Shown in pieces: positions 25,628-33,966 of a stretch of 52,214 nt of DNA. The stretch is from Algoriphagus sp. (lineage in GTDB: Bacteria > Bacteroidota > Bacteroidia > Cytophagales > Cyclobacteriaceae). Made by a program: the position numbers and the translations under genes. The stretch lies in NCBI GenBank assembly GCA_030729785.1, contig JANQWS010000087.1, positions 1-52,214 of the forward strand, given 5' to 3'. Below the pieces are notes generated by a model. That model did not search any database and had not been told where the DNA came from. It saw only the letters and a list, made by a program, of their open reading frames with translations. Each line of letters begins with the position of its first letter. Positions within the stretch are counted from its first letter, which is position 1.

Positions 25628-26503
25628 ATGAGAGTTGCAATCCATGGCTTATCATTAAAAGCTGAGTTTTTGCCTACCTTGTTTGGGCTTTTTGAAAAAT
25701 TACAGCAGCTAGGAGTTTCCATTTGCTTAACTCCTGACTTGGATAAGCAGCTTCGCCATTTAAGTTCTTCTCCTCATTCGTATGGATTGCTTCACCAATC
25801 GACAGATTACACGGGTTTGGATTTTTTCTTATCCATAGGAGGAGATGGAACCTTGCTGGATTCAGTTTGCATGGTTGGAGACAAGGAAATTCCAATTATC
25901 GGGCTAAATACTGGTAGGTTAGGCTTTTTAGCAACCGTTTCTACCGACAAAATCGAAGATGCAGTCACTCAGTTAGTAGCTGGAAATTACCAGATTGAAT
26001 CCCGAACTTTACTTTCTTTGACCGGTTCTAAAAAATTATTTCAAGGGCAAAACTTTGCACTGAATGAGTTTACGATTCATAAAAGGGATACCTCTTCGAT
26101 GATTACCGTCCATACGTACATCGATGGGAAGTATCTCAATTCCTACTGGGCAGATGGCTTAATTGTAGCCACCCCAACAGGCTCTACTGGCTATTCATTA
26201 AGTTGTGGAGGTCCATTAATCACGCCTGGCGCCAAAAATTTTGTGATCACCCCAGTTAGCCCACACAACTTGAATGTACGTCCTATAATTGTGTCTGATG
26301 AATCAGAAATCAGCTTTGAGATCGAGGGGCGAAGCGATAAGTTTATGATTTCGCTAGATTCTAGATCTACTTCCATCTCCTCAGAAGTAAAGTTACAGGT
26401 AAAAAAGGAGACTTTCTCCGCAAAATTGGTGAAATTACCTACTTATCATTACTTCGATACCCTACGTCAAAAGTTAAATTGGGGCTTGGACATGAGGAAT
26501 TAA
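25628..26503 (+). CDS. nadK: NAD kinase
   Basis: NadK (291 aa) phosphorylates NAD+ to NADP+ using ATP or polyphosphate. The hallmark GGDGTLLDSV is at about 71-80 (Asp73 catalytic), followed by GLNTGRLGFLA, LNEFTIHKRD (NE motif) and TPTGSTGYSLSCGGPLI, which bind NAD and nucleotide. Length is normal. It starts 2 bp after the CBS/ACT gene. An 89-bp gap with no clear promoter separates it from the DUF6089 gene; a loose GGGGT/ACCCC pair there (26506-26538) is too weak to call. Confidence 0.95.
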   Translation: MRVAIHGLSLKAEFLPTLFGLFEKLQQLGVSICLTPDLDKQLRHLSSSPHSYGLLHQSTDYTGLDFFLSIGGDGTLLDSVCMVGDKEIPIIGLNTGRLGFLATVSTDKIEDAVTQLVAGNYQIESRTLLSLTGSKKLFQGQNFALNEFTIHKRDTSSMITVHTYIDGKYLNSYWADGLIVATPTGSTGYSLSCGGPLITPGAKNFVITPVSPHNLNVRPIIVSDESEISFEIEGRSDKFMISLDSRSTSISSEVKLQVKKETFSAKLVKLPTYHYFDTLRQKLNWGLDMRN

Positions 26504-26592
26504 AAGGGGTAGAAAAACGCTTAACAAATATTAACCCCCTAAATACCAAGGCTCGTTTTTTAAACGTTAGGTAGTTCATAACTTGCATCGTC

Positions 26593-27351
26593 TTGAATAA
26601 ATTCAATTTTAAGATTTTCCATCTTTGGGTAGGAATTTTCCTCCTAATCTTCAGCACGACAAAATCGCTCTATGCCCAAAGTTATGAGGTAGGTGGTGGA
26701 TTAGGTGCTGCTGTCTACTCTGGTGATCTACTTCGAAAAATTGATGCTGGCCAAACTGGCCTTCAAGGAACGTTATTTGGCAAGAGAAATTTTGACAATG
26801 TTTGGAGTTTACGTGTGGGAGTAAGTCTAGCAGAGGTAATGGCTGCTGACAGCATCCAACCCATAGATGCCCTTGCGGCGGTTCGAAATGCGCACTTTAA
26901 GGGGCGTATCACAGAATTAACCACGGTCATGGAGTTCAACTTCCTCGACTACGTTAACCATAAAAGTGAATTTAAATTTTCACCTTACGCCTTTTTTGGG
27001 CTTGGATACAGTTTTGTAGGGGGAGAAGGTCGAATCAATGAAAGTTTGCCTGTGGAAAAATATTCACTCAAGACCTTGGTTATCCCCTTTGGAGGGGGTG
27101 TAAAAGTACTAGTAGGACCACAATTGACATTAGGTGTTGAACTTGGTTTTAGACCTACCACTTCAGATTTTTTGGATCAACTGGATAGCCAACTTCCCGC
27201 TTCTCCACGATTTGAAACCCCAATAGACCCAACTAGCAAGCCTCTCCCTTCAGGATTGAATTATGGCAACCCGTATACCAAGGACTGGTACTATTTTCTT
27301 GGAGTCACCTTAAGCTATACCCTCACCAAGGCAAGGTGCTTTACGTATTAA
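26593..27351 (+). CDS. DUF6089 outer-membrane beta-barrel protein
   Basis: This 252-aa protein has a signal peptide (about 1-29, ending LYAQS) and the DUF6089 opening SYEVGGGLGAAVYSGDLL, followed by alternating beta strands (FSPYAFFGLGYSFVGGEGR, LVIPFGGGVKVLVGPQLTLGVELGFR) ending KDWYYFLGVTLSYTL, as in small outer-membrane barrels. The only sensible start is the TTG at 26593; the next ATG in frame lies well inside the barrel. DUF6089 genes commonly stand before uppS and bamA in Bacteroidota, as here, which suggests a part in envelope assembly, but the function is unknown. Confidence 0.85.
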   Translation: MNKFNFKIFHLWVGIFLLIFSTTKSLYAQSYEVGGGLGAAVYSGDLLRKIDAGQTGLQGTLFGKRNFDNVWSLRVGVSLAEVMAADSIQPIDALAAVRNAHFKGRITELTTVMEFNFLDYVNHKSEFKFSPYAFFGLGYSFVGGEGRINESLPVEKYSLKTLVIPFGGGVKVLVGPQLTLGVELGFRPTTSDFLDQLDSQLPASPRFETPIDPTSKPLPSGLNYGNPYTKDWYYFLGVTLSYTLTKARCFTY

Positions 27352-27432
27352 TTAATTGGATGCTTGAGGGATTTATTGAAAAAGAAATCCCATTTTTGTA
27401 CCTCCAAAAAAGTAGGTATTCTAACCGCTGAA

Positions 27433-28170
27433 ATGAAGGAAACTATTGACAGAAGCAACTTACCACAACACATTGCCATCATCATGGACGGCAATGGCAG
27501 GTGGGCAAAAAAAAAGGGGGCAATGCGAATTTTTGGTCACCGAAATGCAATCCAAGCAGTTCGTGAAGCCATTGAAGGTGCTGGAGAGTTAGGGATAAAT
27601 TACCTTACTCTTTTCTCATTTTCGACTGAAAATTGGTCCAGACCCAAAGAAGAGGTGGAAGCTTTGATGGAACTATTGGTTCAAACCATCGTCGCAGAGA
27701 CGGAGCTGATGATGAAAAACAAAGTTCGCTTGAATGCCATTGGAGATTTAGCGAGTCTTCCTAAATCGACTTACCAAAAATTACAAGAGGTAATGCAAGT
27801 TACTTCCTTAAATACAGGACTTACAGTTAACCTTGCATTGAGTTACAGTGGTCAATGGGAACTTACTAAAGCTGCCCAACGCATTGCTCAAAAAGTCTCA
27901 GAAGGAATACTAAAGCCATCAGAAATTACCCAGCAAGTGCTGGCAGATCATTTGGATACTGCGGGAATTCCTGATCCAGAATTGATGATTCGTACGAGTG
28001 GAGAATACAGAATAAGTAATTTTCTTCTCTGGCAATTGGCTTACACAGAATTGCATTTTACAGAGGTCTTGTGGCCTGATTTTAGAAAAGAACACTTGTT
28101 TGCAGCGATTGAAGATTACCAAAAGAGAGAAAGAAGGTTTGGAAAAACCGGCGAACAAGTTAAACCTTAA
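27433..28170 (+). CDS. uppS: Isoprenyl transferase (undecaprenyl diphosphate synthase)
   Basis: UppS (245 aa from the ATG at 27433) condenses isopentenyl diphosphate units onto farnesyl diphosphate to form the C55 lipid carrier for peptidoglycan and O-antigen. The opening HIAIIMDGNGRWAKKKG contains the catalytic Asp19; LTLFSFSTENW (about 68-78) and the C-terminal RTSGEYRISNFLLWQLAYTE motif (about 193-212) bind substrate. The frame extends upstream to 27364, but the extra 23 residues lack conservation and E. coli-length proteins start near here. It ends 6 bp before bamA. Confidence 0.95.
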   Translation: MKETIDRSNLPQHIAIIMDGNGRWAKKKGAMRIFGHRNAIQAVREAIEGAGELGINYLTLFSFSTENWSRPKEEVEALMELLVQTIVAETELMMKNKVRLNAIGDLASLPKSTYQKLQEVMQVTSLNTGLTVNLALSYSGQWELTKAAQRIAQKVSEGILKPSEITQQVLADHLDTAGIPDPELMIRTSGEYRISNFLLWQLAYTELHFTEVLWPDFRKEHLFAAIEDYQKRERRFGKTGEQVKP

Positions 28171-28176
28171 GTAGTA

Positions 28177-30873
28177 ATGAAAAGAAGTTTATTAATTCTG
28201 TTTTGTTTGATATGGTCGGCAAGTGCCATAGCCCAAATTCGTTTGGGCCAAAGTCGCTATGCATCCTCAAGGCCGGTCAACATTTTGGAATTGAACTATG
28301 CCAAACCTCAGAAATTTAGAATTGCTGAGATCAAAGCGGTAGGATTATCTACCCTAGACGAGATTGCAATTATCTCACTTTCTGGTTTGAAAGTAGATGA
28401 CCGTATTGAAGTTCCTGGAGATGCAATCTCTGGAGCCCTCAAAAAATTATGGGGGCAAGGAATTATTGGGGATGTAAAAATCTTGGTCACAAAAATTGAA
28501 GGCGAAGACATTTATTTACTACTTGACCTAACCGAAAGACCCCGATTCTCTCGTGTAGAATTTGAGGGCATCAACAAAACGCAGGAGGGTGAATTACGCG
28601 ATAAAGTCAACATTCGAGGCCGCGTAGTTCGAGATGATGTACTGAATACCGCGAAGCGAAATATTGAAAAATACTACCTTGACAAAGGCTTCCTCAACAC
28701 CGAAGTAAAAATCATTCAAGACCGAGACACTACACTTCCCAATAGTGTCAAATTACGCTTTGATATCGCCCCAAAATCTAAAGTAAAAATCAATGAAATT
28801 TCTTTTTATGGGAACGAGGAAATCAGCGATAGAACACTGAAGGGTAAGTTAAAGAAAACAAAAGAACATGCGCGAGTGGCGATCTTTAAAGATATTTACA
28901 GCCGTTTAATCGACGCAAATGGAGAAAGTCTTACACGTTCCCTACTCAGCAGCCAAGTAGCTACCTCAGAGCAGGTAAGCAATTACATTAGCAAAAATTT
29001 CAAGCTAAACTTTTTTAATGGCTCGAAATACATCCCGAAAGAATACCGAAGTGATAAGGAAAAAGCGATTGCTTTTTATAACAGCAAGGGATTTAGAGAC
29101 GCTAAAATCTTGGAGGACTCCATCTACAAATTCAGCGAAGATAAAATCAATATCGCCATCTCCTTAGAAGAAGGACGCAAATATTACTACCGTAACATCA
29201 CTTTTACGGGTAATTACATACACGAAGACGCGGTTCTTTTGGCAAAATTGGGTATTGAAAAGGGGGATGTTTACGACAAAGAAAAACTCGACAAGCGACT
29301 CAACTACGACCCGCAAAAAGGCGATGATGTAAGTTCCTTATACCAAGACAATGGATACTTGTTTTTTAATATTGATCCAGTAGAAGTCAATGTTAGCGGC
29401 GACTCTATTGACTTAGAAATGCGGATTTTTGAAGGCCCTCAAGTCACTGTAAATAGCGTTGGGATCAAAGGAAATGACCGGACTTCTGACCATGTGGTCA
29501 TGCGAGAAATTCGAATCCTTCCAGGTCAAAAATTCAATCGAAGCCTACTCGTTCGAACCATACGCGAACTTTCAACCCTAGGTTACTTTGACCCTGAAAA
29601 GATCAACCCAGACCTTCGGCCAAACTTTGAGAATGCAACAGTAGATATCATTTTTGAATTGGAAGAACGTCCAAATGATCAAATTGAATTGTCCGGTGGA
29701 TGGGGAGGTTTCTTTGGATTTGTAGGTACAGTTGGTTTGGTATTCAACAATTTCTCTATCAAAAATATTGGCGATTTTAACAAATGGGATCCACTTCCTG
29801 TAGGAGATGGGCAAAAGCTTTCCCTCCGGGTCCAAGCAAATGGCCAATCCTTCCAAAACTATTCCCTATCCTTAAGTGAGCCTTGGTTTGGAGGAAAAAA
29901 ACCAAATTCCTTGAGCTTTGCCTTTAACCATTCCATACAGCGACAGGTCGATTTCTTTAACCAAAACCCAAATGGGGGAGATTTAGGCTACTTCAAAATT
30001 ACTGGCGTGACACTTGGCCTTTCTAAGCGTATTACCTGGCCCGACGATTACTTTAGTATTAGCAACTCTGTACAGTTCCAAAACTATGAGTTCAATCAGT
30101 TTGGAACCTCCTTTGGATTGAGCTACCCAACAGGAAATTCAAAAAGTGTAATTCTAAATACAACAGTCGCTCGAAATAACGTGGACAACACGATCTACCC
30201 GAGACAGGGATCAAATATCATTCTATCGATGAATTTAACCCCACCCTATGCTTCGCTCAATAGATCGCTCAACGGAGAATCTGGTGACCAAGAAAAATAC
30301 AAGTGGCTAGAATACCACAAGTGGATGTTTGATGCCTCTTTTTACACCCCAGTATTTGGTTCCTCCAAACTCGTAGCTAGTGCACGTGCACACATGGGCT
30401 TTTTAGGGTCCTATGGCAATAGAATTGGCATTATACCTTTGGAAAGGTTTGTGATGGGAGGGGATGGAATGAACTTTAACAACTTTGCATTGGGCCAGGA
30501 AATTGTTGGTTTGCGCGGATATGAAAACCAAACAATTACCCCTGGACGAGATTCAAGAGGATCTGCGGATCCAGATCCTTATGGTGGAGTAGTGTACAAT
30601 AAGTACGTCATGGAACTACGCTTCCTCGTATCGCCTAACCCAACAGCAACCATCTTTTTGCTCACTTTTGCAGAGGCAGGTAACAACTGGGGAGATTACA
30701 AGGATTTTAACCCCTATGACCTCAAGAAATCTGCGGGTGTAGGCGCACGTATCTTCATGCCTGCATTTGGTCTACTCGGTGTAGATTGGGGCTACGGCTT
30801 CGATACTGCACCAGGAACCCTCGAACGAAGTGGCCCTCAATTCCACTTTACCATTGGCCAACAGTTCAGATAA
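28177..30873 (+). CDS. bamA: BamA, outer-membrane protein assembly factor
   Basis: BamA (898 aa) inserts beta-barrel proteins into the outer membrane. After the signal peptide (MKRSLLILFCLIWSASAIAQ) come five POTRA domains in about residues 45-510: IAEIKAVGLSTLDEIAI opens the first, FSRVEFEGINKTQEGEL and KINEISFYGNEEISDRTLKG the next ones, and GIKGNDRTSDHVVMREIRILPGQKFNR the last. The C-terminal Omp85 barrel follows (about 510-898) with LSLSEPWFGGKK, FVMGGDG and LRGYENQ (lid-loop RGY motif). POTRA2-3 are separated by long insertions usual in Bacteroidota. The last residues are QQFR, so one residue follows the usual terminal Phe. Upstream uppS is 6 bp away. Confidence 0.95.
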   Translation: MKRSLLILFCLIWSASAIAQIRLGQSRYASSRPVNILELNYAKPQKFRIAEIKAVGLSTLDEIAIISLSGLKVDDRIEVPGDAISGALKKLWGQGIIGDVKILVTKIEGEDIYLLLDLTERPRFSRVEFEGINKTQEGELRDKVNIRGRVVRDDVLNTAKRNIEKYYLDKGFLNTEVKIIQDRDTTLPNSVKLRFDIAPKSKVKINEISFYGNEEISDRTLKGKLKKTKEHARVAIFKDIYSRLIDANGESLTRSLLSSQVATSEQVSNYISKNFKLNFFNGSKYIPKEYRSDKEKAIAFYNSKGFRDAKILEDSIYKFSEDKINIAISLEEGRKYYYRNITFTGNYIHEDAVLLAKLGIEKGDVYDKEKLDKRLNYDPQKGDDVSSLYQDNGYLFFNIDPVEVNVSGDSIDLEMRIFEGPQVTVNSVGIKGNDRTSDHVVMREIRILPGQKFNRSLLVRTIRELSTLGYFDPEKINPDLRPNFENATVDIIFELEERPNDQIELSGGWGGFFGFVGTVGLVFNNFSIKNIGDFNKWDPLPVGDGQKLSLRVQANGQSFQNYSLSLSEPWFGGKKPNSLSFAFNHSIQRQVDFFNQNPNGGDLGYFKITGVTLGLSKRITWPDDYFSISNSVQFQNYEFNQFGTSFGLSYPTGNSKSVILNTTVARNNVDNTIYPRQGSNIILSMNLTPPYASLNRSLNGESGDQEKYKWLEYHKWMFDASFYTPVFGSSKLVASARAHMGFLGSYGNRIGIIPLERFVMGGDGMNFNNFALGQEIVGLRGYENQTITPGRDSRGSADPDPYGGVVYNKYVMELRFLVSPNPTATIFLLTFAEAGNNWGDYKDFNPYDLKKSAGVGARIFMPAFGLLGVDWGYGFDTAPGTLERSGPQFHFTIGQQFR

Positions 30874-30953
30874 TCTTTTAGAATTCAGCGCGTTTAGTAT
30901 TTTATGTTAGGAAAAACCTAAAATTTTGTTCGCAGGAACGAATCCAAAAAAAG

Positions 30954-31493
30954 ATGGAACGCATAAATAAATCATTCAAAATTGTACTTTTACTTTTCAT
31001 TGTCTTGTATTCTGGGCCTTTAGCAGCCCAAAAATTTGGATACATCGATTCTGAATACATTCTAAACAAACATCCTGACTACAAACTAGTACAGGAAGAG
31101 TTGAAAAAACTGAGTGAGGAATGGAAAAAAGAGGCACAAAATTTGGAGCAGGAAGTGAAAGAACTTTCCACACAGCTCAAGGCAGAGGAAGTTCTTCTTA
31201 CAGAGGAGATGTACCAGAAGCGAATTGACGCAATTAGAGCGAAGCAAAAGGCTTCGCAAGAATTTACGAGTCGGGTGTTTGGGATAGATGGAGTATACTT
31301 CCAAAAGCAGGCAGAACTCCTTCAGCCCTTGCAATCCAAAATTTACGATGCCATTGAAAAAGTATCGCGAAAAAATAACCTCGCCGTCCTTTTCGATAAA
31401 GCTGCAGGCCCCTCTGCAATTATTTACACAGATCCAAGGCATGATTATTCAGAGTTTGTCTTGGAAGAATTAGGAATTGAAGAAAACAATTAA
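30954..31493 (+). CDS. OmpH/Skp family periplasmic chaperone (copy 1)
   Basis: This 179-aa OmpH/Skp protein has a signal peptide (about 1-26, ending LAAQK), then FGYIDSEYILNKHPDYK as the conserved beta strand and helix start. A long Glu/Lys-rich coiled coil (about 42-120) builds the tentacle, and a returning C-terminal part follows (KIYDAIEKVSRKNNLAVLFDKAAG). Skp trimers hold unfolded outer-membrane proteins for the Bam complex, encoded just upstream. It is followed 11 bp later by a second ompH; the two proteins are only moderately similar, so the duplication is old. Confidence 0.93.
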   Translation: MERINKSFKIVLLLFIVLYSGPLAAQKFGYIDSEYILNKHPDYKLVQEELKKLSEEWKKEAQNLEQEVKELSTQLKAEEVLLTEEMYQKRIDAIRAKQKASQEFTSRVFGIDGVYFQKQAELLQPLQSKIYDAIEKVSRKNNLAVLFDKAAGPSAIIYTDPRHDYSEFVLEELGIEENN

Positions 31494-31504
31494 ATACACA
31501 CCAA

Positions 31505-32053
31505 ATGATGAAAGTAAACGTTATCCTAGCTTCTCTAGCCTTGCTATTGGTAGGATTCACCGCCCAAGCTCAAAGCACTATCAAAATCGGGTACACGAGC
31601 GTAGAATTAATTATGGACCTGATGCCAGAAATGGAGCAAATTGGAGCTGATGTACAAGATTACCAAACCCAGCTTCAAACGAACATCCAAACCAAAGCTG
31701 CAGACTTTCAAAAACAAGTAGAAGCATACCAACAAGCTGCACCTACGATGACTGAAACTGCTAGAGCAACAAAAGAACAAGAATTAACCAAGCTTAGAGA
31801 CGATCTTCAAAAGTACGAGCAAGATGCTCAAGTATCGTATCAACGCAAACTTCAAGAATTGTTAGAACCAGTACAAACCAAAGTAATCAATGCGATTAAT
31901 GCGGTAGCTGCAGAAAACAATTATACCCATATCTTTGCGGAAACTGCTGGACAATCACCTATCTTATTGTACACAAAAGAGGAAGATAAATTCACTGAAT
32001 TGGTATTGACCAAATTGGGAATCCCAATTCCAGAAAGACCAGCTCAAAACTAA
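31505..32053 (+). CDS. OmpH/Skp family periplasmic chaperone (copy 2)
   Basis: This second OmpH/Skp protein (182 aa) has a signal peptide (MMKVNVILASLALLLVGFTAQAQ), the strand IKIGYTSVELIMDLMPEM, a Gln/Lys/Glu-rich coiled coil (about 48-120) and the C-terminal VINAINAVAAENNYTHIFAE segment. It differs from copy 1 by being richer in Gln and Ala. Two ATGs (31505 and 31508) open the frame, and either may be used. It ends the bamA-ompH-ompH run, followed 10 bp later by a strong terminator. Confidence 0.93.
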   Translation: MMKVNVILASLALLLVGFTAQAQSTIKIGYTSVELIMDLMPEMEQIGADVQDYQTQLQTNIQTKAADFQKQVEAYQQAAPTMTETARATKEQELTKLRDDLQKYEQDAQVSYQRKLQELLEPVQTKVINAINAVAAENNYTHIFAETAGQSPILLYTKEEDKFTELVLTKLGIPIPERPAQN

Positions 32054-32063
32054 TAAAAAATGG

Positions 32064-32087
32064 CCGGCCCTAGTGGCCGGTTTTTTT
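32064..32087 (+). terminator. Intrinsic terminator after the second ompH
   Basis: CCGGCC (32064-32069), loop CTAGT, GGCCGG (32075-32080), then seven Ts (32081-32087). The T-tract ends directly at the thioredoxin ATG (32088), so any read-through transcript carries the hairpin immediately before that start codon. Confidence 0.9.
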
Positions 32088-32393
32088 ATGCCTAAAAAAT
32101 CACCCAAAGAAATCTTACTCAAAAGTCAAGAACCCCTCCTAGTTGACTTTTATGCAGATTGGTGTGGCCCTTGCCAAACCTTAACGCCAATTGTGGAAAA
32201 GGTCATTGACGAACTTGAAGGGAAAGTTACACTATTCAAAGTCAATGTAGACAAGCATCCACAGCTCGCCCAACAGTTTGCTATACGTTCTATTCCACAC
32301 CTCATGCTCTTTAAAAGAGGAAAGATCTTGTGGCGTAAAGGAGGACTACTCACCCGTGCTGAATTAATGAAGCAGCTCAAAGCTGTAGTATAA
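32088..32393 (+). CDS. trxA: Thioredoxin
   Basis: This 101-aa thioredoxin carries the active site WCGPC (Cys26, Cys29) after LVDFYADWCGPCQ, the cis-proline loop SIPHLML and the C-terminal GGLLTRAELMKQL helix. No signal peptide is seen, so it is cytoplasmic. The frame is open from a GTG at 32073 inside the terminator stem, but the ATG at 32088 gives the standard thioredoxin length and avoids the hairpin. No ribosome-binding site is possible in the T-tract; expression would depend on read-through or a promoter within ompH. It converges on rluB, with a shared terminator between them. Confidence 0.93.
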   Translation: MPKKSPKEILLKSQEPLLVDFYADWCGPCQTLTPIVEKVIDELEGKVTLFKVNVDKHPQLAQQFAIRSIPHLMLFKRGKILWRKGGLLTRAELMKQLKAVV

Positions 32394-32421
32394 AAGAAAA
32401 GGGGCCCTTGCCCCTTTTCTT
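32394..32421. terminator. Bidirectional terminator between thioredoxin and rluB
   Basis: An 11-bp perfect stem (AAGAAAAGGGG / CCCCTTTTCTT, arms 32394-32404 and 32411-32421) with loop CCCTTG follows the thioredoxin stop at once and overlaps the rluB stop codon. The A/T-rich stem ends supply a T-run in both directions. Confidence 0.85.
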
Positions 32422-33844
32422 AAATGTAATATTTCAAGCGGATCACCTCTTGTTCAGAAAGAAAGCGGTAATGGCCACGCTTTAAATCTTTCTTGTCTAA
32501 ACCGGCATACATCACCCGATCCAAAGCCACTACCTCATAGCCCAAATGTGAAAAAATTCGTCTCACAATTCGATTTCTACCAATGTGGATTTCTAAACCT
32601 AGGATGGCCCTATCTTTGGAGAGCACTTGCAGATCATCTACCTTGGCATCCCCATCCTCTAAAGTAAGTCCCTCCCTAATGTCTTCCTCATCCTTAGCCG
32701 TCAATGGCTTATCTAAGGTTACTTGATAAATTTTCTTAATCTCATTGGAAGGATGGGATAACTTGGCTGCTAGTTCACCGTCATTTGTAAAAACCAGCAA
32801 CCCTGTTGTATTTCTATCCAAACGGCCAACAGGAAATATTCGCTCCTCACAAGCATTTTCTACCAATTTCATCACCGTCTTTCGCTCCATGGGATCTTCC
32901 GTAGTGGTAATAAAATCCTTTGGCTTATTCAATAAAACATAAACCGGCTTTTCGGGATTAATTTTCTTTCCTTGAAAAACTACATGATCTGTCTTTTTTA
33001 CCTTGTAGCCCATCTCCTGAACTACCACACCATTGACTACTACCAAACCCTTGGAAATAAGTTCATCAGCCTCCCTGCGGCTACAAATACCTGAATTTGC
33101 CACGTATTTGTTGAGTCGAATCAACTCCTCCGCTTCTTTTTGCTTTTTTTTCTGAGGTAACTTATCAAAGTCATACGTCGGCCGGTCCGCATTTAGCTCG
33201 ACAAACTTACTTCTATTCTTCCCGAATCCTCTTTTTTCTGTAGGCCCATCACTTGTGAATGGCTTGGATTCAACCCCAAATATTGGCTTTTGGTCTTTTC
33301 CCCTCCCTTTGTACACACGTCTTTCTCCTGGAGCTAGGGGAGTTGTATCCTCCGAAAAATTGGTTCTCCCTCCTTTATCTTTTGAGAAAGAAGAGGGCTT
33401 CGAATACTCCCCTTTCTTGAATCCAGGTTTTTCACTACGGGCTGAACGAGGACTAGACTCGTTGAATTTCCCTCCAAATTTTTTTTCTCCTCGACTATCT
33501 CCTTTTTTAAATCGATTCGGTGAGTCTCCAAAAGTTTTTTTCTCCTTCCAATCGGAAGACTTATCCCCACGAGAAGGTCTCCCCTCCCCTGTTCCGGCCG
33601 GTTGCTCTTTAAAAAATCTACCCTTTGAAGCCCCTCTATTCGTAGCTCCTTCTGCGTTTCTCTTTTCGAAAGGTTTCTTTTCAGCAGCACCTTCTTTTTT
33701 TCCAAAGAATTTACCTTTTCCTGAATCTGAAGAGTTTTCTTTTTTCGAGAAGGAAGATCCTCTTGGCGATTTTTTGTTGCTAGCGCCTTCTCCCTCTTGT
33801 TTGTCCGAACCAAAAAATGGTTTTCTTGGATTATTTTTTTTCAT
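32420..33844 (-). CDS. rluB: RluB-type 23S rRNA pseudouridine synthase with long basic disordered N-terminus
   Basis: This 474-aa protein converts a uridine of 23S rRNA to pseudouridine (RsuA/RluB family). The catalytic half is standard: an S4 RNA-binding domain (about 242-290, IRLNKYVANSGICSRREADELI), then the synthase domain with FPVGRLDRNTTGLL holding catalytic Asp343, GELAAKLSHPSNEIKKIYQV and RNRIVRRIFSHLGYEV. The first 240 residues are low-complexity: Lys/Arg/Gly/Ser/Phe-rich with repeats of KKFGGK, GRFFKE and FKKG type, and probably disordered RNA-binding tails. Bacteroidota versions often carry such extensions. Its promoter is well defined and contains a perfect palindrome. Confidence 0.92.
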   Translation of the reverse strand: MKKNNPRKPFFGSDKQEGEGASNKKSPRGSSFSKKENSSDSGKGKFFGKKEGAAEKKPFEKRNAEGATNRGASKGRFFKEQPAGTGEGRPSRGDKSSDWKEKKTFGDSPNRFKKGDSRGEKKFGGKFNESSPRSARSEKPGFKKGEYSKPSSFSKDKGGRTNFSEDTTPLAPGERRVYKGRGKDQKPIFGVESKPFTSDGPTEKRGFGKNRSKFVELNADRPTYDFDKLPQKKKQKEAEELIRLNKYVANSGICSRREADELISKGLVVVNGVVVQEMGYKVKKTDHVVFQGKKINPEKPVYVLLNKPKDFITTTEDPMERKTVMKLVENACEERIFPVGRLDRNTTGLLVFTNDGELAAKLSHPSNEIKKIYQVTLDKPLTAKDEEDIREGLTLEDGDAKVDDLQVLSKDRAILGLEIHIGRNRIVRRIFSHLGYEVVALDRVMYAGLDKKDLKRGHYRFLSEQEVIRLKYYI

Positions 33845-33916
33845 GCTATTGCAGCATCACTGCTGTAGGGGGTTGATTGTACTTACCTTCTGAATTTCAA
33901 AGGTTTATTGGGTTTG

Positions 33917-33946
33917 CAAAGATAGGTGTATTGCTAGCAATACAAA
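33917..33946 (-). promoter_or_regulatory. Two-element promoter of rluB
   Basis: On the minus strand TTTG (33946-33943), an 18-bp spacer and TATCTTTG (33924-33917) match the Bacteroidota consensus at both elements. The leader is about 65 nt and contains a small CAGCA-TCAC-TGCTG hairpin (33852-33865) ending 8 bp before the ATG. Confidence 0.7.
33928..33943. promoter_or_regulatory. Perfect 16-bp palindrome inside the rluB promoter
   Basis: GTATTGCTAGCAATAC is its own reverse complement over all 16 bases and sits between the -33 and -7 elements of rluB, overlapping the -33 element by one base. That is the classical position for a repressor site. No matching site was noticed elsewhere in the window. 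Confidence 0.6.
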
Positions 33947-33966
33947 TTCAAAATTCAAAATATTCT

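Noticed and set aside
30907..30921. Small hairpin TTAGG-AAAAA-CCTAA between bamA and ompH
   Set aside because: Only 5 bp, AT-rich and no T-tract; not enough to call a terminator.
33255..33893. 212-codon open frame opposite the rluB N-terminus
   Set aside because: It is the complement of the Lys/Gly/Ser-rich tail, giving a Phe/Pro/Ser-rich nonsense protein, and it crosses the rluB start and leader.
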